Assembly (NCBI RefSeq): GCF_002812045.1
Contig: NZ_NPEG01000005.1
Location: 1-64,000, forward strand
Length of the DNA: 64,000 bases
Source of the DNA: Leptospira haakeii
Lineage (GTDB): Bacteria > Spirochaetota > Leptospiria > Leptospirales > Leptospiraceae
Direction: 5' to 3'
The notes under the pieces were generated by a model. The model was not told the origin of the DNA. It saw only the letters and a list, made by a program, of their open reading frames with translations, and searched no databases. Positions 61,743 through 64,000 of the stretch are shown here, in pieces. A program made the translations under genes and the position numbers. The stretch's first letter is position 1; each line of letters starts with the position of its first letter.

Positions 61743-63365
61743 ATGAAGGTTTCGACCGGAGACGGTTTTTGGAAGTCCCTTTGTATGCCAATAGGCAGAT
61801 CTTTATATACGTTTGTACTTTCAGTTTGTTTGATATTCTTACTTTCTGACTGTATAGTTAGCAACGACGCACTTGGCACACAAGATAAAACAGAACCTAA
61901 TATCAACGATCTACTTTCCTTAGCCAAAGTATCTAGTTCCTGCGGCGGCAATAATACATTCTGGATCCGTAATCTTGTAACAAATAGCTCCAACTGTGTA
62001 CAAACGACTAAGGTTGCTTCTGGCACTCACGTTAATATCTATGTAACTAGCGGTTTAGAATCCTCTTTAGATTACCAATATATCTCCCAGGAATTCGATT
62101 CTAAAATTTATCCTAAATTAGGCGAAGCATTCGGATTTTCAGATGATCTGGACGGAGATGGAAAAGTTGCGGTAATCGTATCGGATATCCATGACGGAAG
62201 CCAAACAGGTTCTTCTTTTGTGGCAGGATTTTTCGATCCGGTGGATTATTTTCCGGATAATTCCGGTTATGCGGTCCGTTCTAATTATGCGAATATAGTG
62301 TATATGGACGGGGTGGAACTGGTTACAGTCCGTAACTCGGACCTTACCCAAGGAAAACCCGATACATTCTTAGCAACACTCGCCCACGAATACCAACATT
62401 TAATCCGATTCCAGTATGAAGCCAGGATCATGAGCCAAGGCGGAGGAAGAGACGAGGCTTGGATCAACGAAGGGACGAGCGAAGTAGCGGCAGATATCGC
62501 GGGTTATTCTCCTCAGATTAACAGGATCAATTGTTATAGAGGTAGGAATTCAAGCTCATGTTCCAGAGGTGTAAACGGAAATAGTATATTTGGAAGTTCT
62601 AAATTTAACTCACTTGTAGACTATGCATTCGCCTATTCCTTTATGAAATATTTATATATGATTTCAGGGAGTGATGCGGATTCCAGAAATTCATTTTTCA
62701 GAACCGGAGTCCAAGGTCCTAAGGGTTATAGAGCTTCGGATGCAACAGGATTATTCCATCTATTCAAAACAAACTCGGATAATTATCTAAATTCTTCTCA
62801 AGAAGTCAAAAATGCGCTCGGAACAGATGGCTCTGCTATCTTCATGAAAATTTATCCTGCATTCTTATGGCAATCCTTAGGAGATGTCTCTCCAGAGTTT
62901 GCGCAATCCGGAACGGATACAAACGGCGCTTCCGGGTTTTTACAAGATATCACTAAAACAATCCAATCTTTCCCTTTCCCTGCTGCGGGAACTGATGGGG
63001 ATGTTCTCAGAAAATTATACGATCCACTCAGAATACCTGAGATCACTCCGTTAGGAGAATTAAATCCAGGGCAGATCCAATTCGTAAAAGCGGATCGTTC
63101 CAATGTCAATGCCATCGGAAGATTAGTATTATTAAAAAAGAATATAGAGGGGAGCCTATATTCTCTGCAGATCAATACAGAGATGAAAAGGACGGGGGAT
63201 ATTTCGATTTCTTTAGGAATTGCTGAAAATGACGACGAGGGTGGAGAAGAAGCAATCGTTCTTCCGGAATCTAATGATTCTCGTCCGATTTGCCCTCATG
63301 AATTTTTTAAACTCTCTCGGAATCGGACGAAACAGAAAATTTTTAGTGAATATAAAGGTCCGTAA
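61743..63365 (+). CDS. M30-family (hyicolysin-like) zinc metallopeptidase lipoprotein
   Basis: 540 residues. The lipobox FLLSDC has cysteine at residue 37. The zinc site is LAHEYQHLI (HEYQH at 215-219), with WINEGTSEVAA supplying the glutamate ligand (E243). A calcium-type loop DDLDGDGKVAV lies at about 134-144. The rest resembles M30 peptidases known from Leptospira and Staphylococcus. Likely exported and lipid-anchored; substrates unknown. It converges on ybaB with no gap. Confidence 0.87.
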   Translation: MKVSTGDGFWKSLCMPIGRSLYTFVLSVCLIFLLSDCIVSNDALGTQDKTEPNINDLLSLAKVSSSCGGNNTFWIRNLVTNSSNCVQTTKVASGTHVNIYVTSGLESSLDYQYISQEFDSKIYPKLGEAFGFSDDLDGDGKVAVIVSDIHDGSQTGSSFVAGFFDPVDYFPDNSGYAVRSNYANIVYMDGVELVTVRNSDLTQGKPDTFLATLAHEYQHLIRFQYEARIMSQGGGRDEAWINEGTSEVAADIAGYSPQINRINCYRGRNSSSCSRGVNGNSIFGSSKFNSLVDYAFAYSFMKYLYMISGSDADSRNSFFRTGVQGPKGYRASDATGLFHLFKTNSDNYLNSSQEVKNALGTDGSAIFMKIYPAFLWQSLGDVSPEFAQSGTDTNGASGFLQDITKTIQSFPFPAAGTDGDVLRKLYDPLRIPEITPLGELNPGQIQFVKADRSNVNAIGRLVLLKKNIEGSLYSLQINTEMKRTGDISISLGIAENDDEGGEEAIVLPESNDSRPICPHEFFKLSRNRTKQKIFSEYKGP

Positions 63366-63674
63366 TCAAGGCATTCCGGAAAGAAGAGATTTAAATTCTC
63401 CCATTCTTTCTTCTGCAACTTTTTGTGCCGCTTCCATTGATTGGTTCACAGCCTGCTTTATACTTTTTTGAAGTAATTTTTTATCATTCTTAGCAAGTAA
63501 AGAATCTTCGATACGGATCTCTTGCACTGTTTGTTTACCATCGGTAATGCAGACCACTAATTCGTTCTTGGATTTTCCCTCGAAGGTTAAAGCCTCCAGT
63601 TCCTTCTCCAATTTTTTCATACGAACCCGCATCTGGTTCATTTGTTTTAGATTATCTAAACTTTTGCCGAACAT
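63366..63674 (-). CDS. ybaB: YbaB/EbfC nucleoid-associated protein
   Basis: 102 residues from ATG 63674; the open frame extends to 63803 but the N-terminal part is not credible. SLDNLKQMNQMRVRMKKLEK is the first helix and KQTVQEIRIEDSLLAKNDKK belongs to the small sheet. YbaB dimers bind DNA and are often encoded with dnaX and recR; here the upstream gene is not recognised as either. The stop codon begins immediately after the peptidase stop (63365/63366). Confidence 0.88.
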   Translation of the reverse strand: MFGKSLDNLKQMNQMRVRMKKLEKELEALTFEGKSKNELVVCITDGKQTVQEIRIEDSLLAKNDKKLLQKSIKQAVNQSMEAAQKVAEERMGEFKSLLSGMP

Positions 63675-63730
63675 CGAACACTCCCGGTCTTTCTTGATAG
63701 GATTTTCAGACCTGGAAGCTGAGCAAGAAA

Positions 63731-63985
63731 TTAAACCAAGCTTGGTCCGGTTTCTCCCTCTCTCTCTGGCAGATCTCGGATTTGTTCCGAGCTTGGTTCC
63801 CAAGTAAATTGGTCGGGGATGAGTTCTCTTAAGACCGGTTCGTCGCTTAAAAAGCCTCCGGTCCTCACTGGGGCGATTCCCAAACTGACTAAAAATCCCA
63901 TACTAGCAACCAAGGTTACCAGTAGAGAGGACTCAATATTGATGTTTGCCCCGCGTTTCATGACTGTATATAAAGTATCGGTCAT
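63731..63985 (-). CDS. Hypothetical membrane protein at window edge
   Basis: 84 codons starting at ATG 63985, near the window edge. A hydrophobic helix (IESSLLVTLVASMGFLVSLG) follows a short N-terminus, then a charged tail. It lies upstream of ybaB in the same direction with a 56-base gap, so it may be the first gene of that operon. It has no recognised family, and the position within 15 bases of the edge limits what can be said. Confidence 0.45.
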   Translation of the reverse strand: MTDTLYTVMKRGANINIESSLLVTLVASMGFLVSLGIAPVRTGGFLSDEPVLRELIPDQFTWEPSSEQIRDLPEREGETGPSLV

Positions 63986-64000
63986 TTCGGGGGAGACTGA

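Noticed and set aside
63675..63803. Upstream extension of ybaB
   Set aside because: The added residues are arginine-rich and unlike the family, and overlap the neighbouring frame; ATG 63674 gives the normal length.

Overview
The window looks like a Leptospira chromosome segment. This is inferred from the AT-rich coding style, the many spirochaete-type lipoproteins, a DUF1574 protein, an OprO/P-like porin, an M30 metallopeptidase lipoprotein, a 7TMR-DISM diguanylate cyclase and a large class III adenylate cyclase. The species cannot be named from sequence alone. No rRNA, tRNA, CRISPR array or transposase gene was recognised.

Bases 1-5370 are the most unusual part: an integron-type gene cassette array. 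Six well-formed attC sites of about 138-156 bp, plus one decayed site, separate short genes that mostly read on the + strand. Each site begins with a 7-base core ending in AAC and ends with a core beginning GTT. The inner arms pair with one extra, unpaired C in the left arm, which is the known attC hallmark. The left core of each cassette pairs with the core at its own right end, as expected for excisable circular cassettes. Cargo includes the end of a Doc-family toxin, a DUF2007/EF-hand membrane protein, and several exported or lipid-anchored proteins of unknown function. No integrase lies in the window; site orientation puts it to the left. A further attC-like relic lies near 9519.

Bases 5400-21500 hold many small, compact genes of the kind often found in accessory sets: VOC-fold proteins, RibD/DHFR-like reductases, SRPBCC proteins with an ArsR repressor, DUF1801 proteins, a GNAT acetyltransferase, a MarR/MepB pair, an MddA-like methyltransferase and AraC/GyrI. 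Several families are present as local paralogues.

Bases 21500-32800 run mainly on the minus strand and are housekeeping and envelope genes: a YIP1-like membrane protein, a GltS-like FMN protein, an LpxH-like phosphatase, a porin, an acyl-CoA ligase, a diguanylate cyclase, a polysaccharide deacetylase and an HTH protein. Bases 33276-42898 hold a Cys-rich exported protein followed by a recC-recB-recD operon. After a minus-strand adenylate cyclase and a STAS-like/zinc-ribbon protein comes a tight + strand cluster: a CapD/FlaA1-type nucleotide-sugar dehydratase, an SspB-like adaptor, an NCS2 permease, htpX, apt, a trypsin-like PDZ protease and an adjacent paralogue that has lost its catalytic serine.

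Bases 55000-64000 hold a DUF4269 protein, an RRM protein, a minus-strand fur / DUF1574 / membrane glycosyltransferase-like operon, an LRR lipoprotein, an M30 peptidase lipoprotein, and ybaB with an upstream membrane ORF at the window edge.
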